A stretch of 64,000 nucleotides of DNA from Lachnospiraceae bacterium. Its GTDB lineage: Bacteria; Bacillota; Clostridia; Lachnospirales; Lachnospiraceae. Each line of letters starts with the position of its first letter. Position 1 is the stretch's first letter. The position numbers and the translations under genes are program-made. Location: contig SVEY01000007.1 of assembly GCA_015057165.1 (NCBI GenBank), positions 1 to 64,000 of the forward strand, written 5' to 3'. Below are positions 61,117-64,000 of the stretch, one piece after another. The notes under the pieces are model-generated. The model worked only from the letters and a program-made list of their open reading frames with translations. It ran no database searches and was not told the origin of the DNA.

Positions 61117-63501
61117 CTACTCTTTATATTTTTGTAGTATATAATCTGGCTGATGAGTATCAAGATACTTGTCAGCCATCTTTTTATTCTTAACAAAGAC
61201 ACCCTGATATGATTTAGCTAATAATTCTTTATGCATTTTAAGATTATCAGGTGAATCGTCAATGACTAGAACAATCGGCTTATTACTACCTTCTCTCAAT
61301 ACTTCTTCTATCTCTTCATCATTAAGTAACTTATTCTTTGGCAAATACTTTATTAACGCATCTTCACACTTACTATAACTAATTGGTTTTGTAAGATAGT
61401 CATCAAAGCCCAAACTAATATACAAATCCTCAGCCCCTGCCGTTGCATCAGCAGTTAAAGCTATTATTGGGACATCACCTTTTATATTTTTTTCTTTTAT
61501 CCGCTTAAGAGTTTCAACACCATTTAATTCTGGCATCATTATATCAAGAAGAACACAGTCATAATGATTATCTCCCATCTTCTCAATACATTCTTTTCCT
61601 GAGCTTGCTGTATCAATGCTAATTCTTGTTATTTTAAGAAGACCTAATAGAACCTTAAGATTCAATTCATTGTCATCAACAACAAGAATCCTAGCAGACG
61701 GCGCCATAAGTTTTATATGCTCATTATCATTCCTTTTATTATTAACTGCTCTATTATCTATATTGCCAATAGTTTCAGGGTCCGTTACTTCTTGAATGAT
61801 GTGTATTGAAAATGTAGTACCTTCTCCATAGATGCTATCAACATCAATATAACCATCCATCATCGTCACAAAACTCTTAGCAATGCTAAGTCCCAGTCCT
61901 GTACCTTCCACGTTCTTATTCCTGATTTCATCAAGTCTCTGAAATTTAGTAAACAACTTGTTTTTCTCGTCTTCTTTAATACCTATTCCTGTATCACTTA
62001 CATCAATAACTAACTCTATATTCTTTTCACGGTTCTCAACTTTAAGATATGAAATGTTTATATTCACGCTCCCTTCCTTCGTATACTTAATAGCATTATT
62101 GATTATATTAATCATAACCTGCTTAATACGAAGCTCATCGCCATATAGATTCTCAGGTATATCTTCATCAACTTCGATACTGAAAGATAAGCCTTTATCC
62201 TTCGCCTTCTTTTCAGTCATATTCTTAACATCAATGATAACCTGACTAAGCTTATATTCTCCGTTTATTAGAGATAATGCACCTGATTCAATTTTAGAAA
62301 TATCTAAAATATCATTTATTATACCAAGAAGTGTATGGCTTGCAGACTTTATATCTATAGCATAATCCTTAATAATATCACTCGCTGTTTCTCGAAGGAT
62401 CATCTCATCCATTCCAATAATTGCATTTATTGGTGTTCTTATTTCATGACTCATATTAGCAAGGAAAATACTCTTAGTTTCATTAGATTTGTTAGCTATT
62501 TCTGTCATCCTCTCTAGCTCATCCATCTTATTATGAAGTCTTGTAACATCACTTACAACAAACTGATGTCCAACAAGATAATCAGCTTCTCTTATTTCAT
62601 CAACATGGATCGTATATGTACTATTCTCATTCTCATAATCTCCTCCACCATCTTTATAAATCCTTTCTAACATCTTATCTTCATCAATACGATGGAATGA
62701 TTCTATATTAGGAATCATTTTTCTAGCTGAGGCGTTATGAAAAATAATATTATCATCCTGGTCTGCCACAATTATTCCTAAAGGTCCACTAAACATTACA
62801 TTAACAATAGCCGCCTGAATGGAATCAAAAAAGTCGAATTTCACAAGAAGAATTGCAAGACAAAGTACAATAGCAAATATAAAGTAAATACTTATGTCTA
62901 CCCCCACAAAATCAGAAGCATAATAAGATATTGTAGATAAGACAAATAATAGAGCAACAACAAGTATAAAAACAATTCTTATCTTAGTAATACCTTTATA
63001 TCGCTTTATTGCCTTAACGCATATGGCTGAACATGCCGTAAAAATAACAAAAAGGTCTATTGGGAAAATTACATTTAAAACGATAAACTCAACAGAAGAT
63101 AATGAATTAATTCGACCAGAAACAGTTTCCCAATCAGTGAGGGCATAGTTTTCATAGTCCATATGAAGAAGTAGCGCAACGATTGCTATTACGACTATAG
63201 CCTGAATCACATATACAAAACTAGGTATCTTAGAACCACAAATAACCTCTACGAAGCGAAGTAGTATAAGGGATGCGGCCGCCATACCTATGTATTTTGT
63301 CTTAAATGAAATTACTAATTCAGGAAGTGAATCACTTCTGAATTCAAAAAGAAGGCCTATCTCTATAACAATAAGTGCTGCAAAAAACATAACAGCAACT
63401 GCCTGAACAACCGATGGTTTAGACAAAAGAATCTTAATAAGTATAGAAACTGTTAGAACAAGTGTTATTATACAAACTGCAATATAAAAATAAGAATACA
63501 T
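61117..63501 (-). CDS. 7TM hybrid sensor histidine kinase with partial second receiver
   Basis: This 794-residue membrane sensor has about seven spans (1-225, 7TM-His-kinase type), a PAS-like domain (about 230-320), HisKA with FLANMSHEIRTPINAIIG (phospho-His, about 350), an HATPase (INNAIKYTKEGSVN; TGLGLSIAKSFV), and a receiver (ILVVDDNELNLKVLLG, phospho-Asp in CVLLDIMMPELNG, KPIS). A second receiver begins with VLVIDDSPDNLKMHKELL but stops before its phospho-Asp, at PDYILQKYKE. It converges on the DUF975-CmpB gene with 5 nt between stops, and follows an HPt-domain gene by 26 nt. Confidence 0.88.
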   Translation of the reverse strand: MYSYFYIAVCIITLVLTVSILIKILLSKPSVVQAVAVMFFAALIVIEIGLLFEFRSDSLPELVISFKTKYIGMAAASLILLRFVEVICGSKIPSFVYVIQAIVVIAIVALLLHMDYENYALTDWETVSGRINSLSSVEFIVLNVIFPIDLFVIFTACSAICVKAIKRYKGITKIRIVFILVVALLFVLSTISYYASDFVGVDISIYFIFAIVLCLAILLVKFDFFDSIQAAIVNVMFSGPLGIIVADQDDNIIFHNASARKMIPNIESFHRIDEDKMLERIYKDGGGDYENENSTYTIHVDEIREADYLVGHQFVVSDVTRLHNKMDELERMTEIANKSNETKSIFLANMSHEIRTPINAIIGMDEMILRETASDIIKDYAIDIKSASHTLLGIINDILDISKIESGALSLINGEYKLSQVIIDVKNMTEKKAKDKGLSFSIEVDEDIPENLYGDELRIKQVMINIINNAIKYTKEGSVNINISYLKVENREKNIELVIDVSDTGIGIKEDEKNKLFTKFQRLDEIRNKNVEGTGLGLSIAKSFVTMMDGYIDVDSIYGEGTTFSIHIIQEVTDPETIGNIDNRAVNNKRNDNEHIKLMAPSARILVVDDNELNLKVLLGLLKITRISIDTASSGKECIEKMGDNHYDCVLLDIMMPELNGVETLKRIKEKNIKGDVPIIALTADATAGAEDLYISLGFDDYLTKPISYSKCEDALIKYLPKNKLLNDEEIEEVLREGSNKPIVLVIDDSPDNLKMHKELLAKSYQGVFVKNKKMADKYLDTHQPDYILQKYKE

Positions 63502-63527
63502 ATAATACCCCCTGTAGGAAATACTAT

Positions 63528-64000
63528 TTATACATCAATATTCTTCCTAGCTTCCTTCGCTTCAGAAATTGCTTCTTCATATTCGAACTCTTCTATGTAT
63601 CTCTTAGCAAGGTCTATATGATTCTTTGCAATAAGCTCTATTCTGTATTTATATATCTCTTTCAGATCTGCTCTCGCTCTATCGTCATCAAAGTCCTCAC
63701 ATCTACTAATAAAATCATCTAGAAGTGACACCACTCTACTATTATTAATTTCCTTATCTTCTGATGAATTATCATCCTCATCAGCCAACTGTTCATTAAT
63801 AAAATCCACCACTTCTTTATACTCCTGTAGGAGTATCTGATTGATCTTCTCGAACTCTGCTTCTTCCCTTGCATTAGGAGTTTCTTCGGAATATTTCTTA
63901 GCAAGAGCTTCACATTTCTCAGCTGTCTTAGATAGCTTTTCTAAGCCAATAGTTCTAAGATTACTCTTTAACGAATGAACATTCGTAACATAATGAATAT
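63528..64000 (-). CDS. HPt-domain protein, C-terminal part (runs off the window)
   Basis: The minus-strand frame is open from the window edge to the stop at 63528 (about 157 codons). Near the edge it reads NVHSLKSNLRTIGLEKLS, the phosphotransfer (HPt) signature with the phosphorylatable His in HSLKS, followed by acidic helices to the C-terminus. The missing N-terminal part probably holds receiver or kinase domains. It is upstream of, and in operon with, the hybrid kinase, so they may form one multistep phosphorelay. An internal GTG at 63812 is not a real start. Confidence 0.75.
   Translation of the reverse strand, partial: IHYVTNVHSLKSNLRTIGLEKLSKTAEKCEALAKKYSEETPNAREEAEFEKINQILLQEYKEVVDFINEQLADEDDNSSEDKEINNSRVVSLLDDFISRCEDFDDDRARADLKEIYKYRIELIAKNHIDLAKRYIEEFEYEEAISEAKEARKNIDV

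Noticed and set aside
63528..63812. Separate 94-residue protein
   Set aside because: The frame continues upstream without a stop into an HPt motif, so this is only the end of a larger protein.

Overview
The window reads as chromosome from a low-GC Gram-positive anaerobe of the Clostridia, most likely Lachnospiraceae; the genus cannot be fixed from this sequence alone. Pointers are strong AGGAGG ribosome-binding sites, a class III glutamine synthetase, the hprK/murB/rapZ/whiA/HPr-like block, long-form HPF, GlfT-type glycosyltransferases and AT-rich intergenic DNA. Most genes lie on the minus strand.

Left (0-10.5 kb): the leader of a leftward stable-RNA operon (probably rRNA) and tRNA-Ser, then ispD, tsaD, an unknown anchored protein, rnz, rimI, tsaB, tsaE and a YcxB-like membrane protein, forming a t6A/tRNA-maturation operon. 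Next come an FMN-riboswitch-controlled ribU, tex, a small HEGEH protein and yigZ. Centre-left (10.6-26.7 kb): a class A PBP (+), glnN, fba, a lipid kinase, an HPr-like gene, whiA, rapZ, murB, an M18 aminopeptidase, hprK, uvrC and ftsH. These couple cell-wall precursor supply, carbon control and protein quality control.

Centre (26.7-38 kb): a surface-polysaccharide locus with a flippase, two large GlfT2-like transferases (one degenerate), two GlfT1-like transferases, two other GT2 enzymes and the dTDP-rhamnose genes rfbB and rfbD. An unusual 311-bp nested inverted-repeat element lies inside it. It is followed by leuA, a second odd HPr-like protein, cdaR-cdaA (c-di-AMP synthesis) with two unknown membrane proteins, plsC, murF, ddl, an XRE-TPR regulator, hpf and a YmfI/FabG-like reductase.

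Accessory island (49.48-56.57 kb): about 7 kb inserted at the 3' end of the reductase gene, whose last 12 codons occur again at the far end. It is delimited by inverted 27-bp REP-like palindromes and carries a Y1 REP-associated transposase, a subtilase cut off exactly at a palindrome, a gene with an in-frame stop, an orphan PemK/MazF-like protein, a candidate small RNA, an ScpA fragment, two orphan genes and a remnant set of small single-span membrane proteins. A fifth palindrome lies just outside it.

Right (56.6-64 kb): an iron-containing alcohol dehydrogenase, a membrane metallophosphoesterase, a DUF975-CmpB fusion protein, a 7TM hybrid histidine kinase with a cut-off second receiver, and the end of an HPt-domain protein running off the window.
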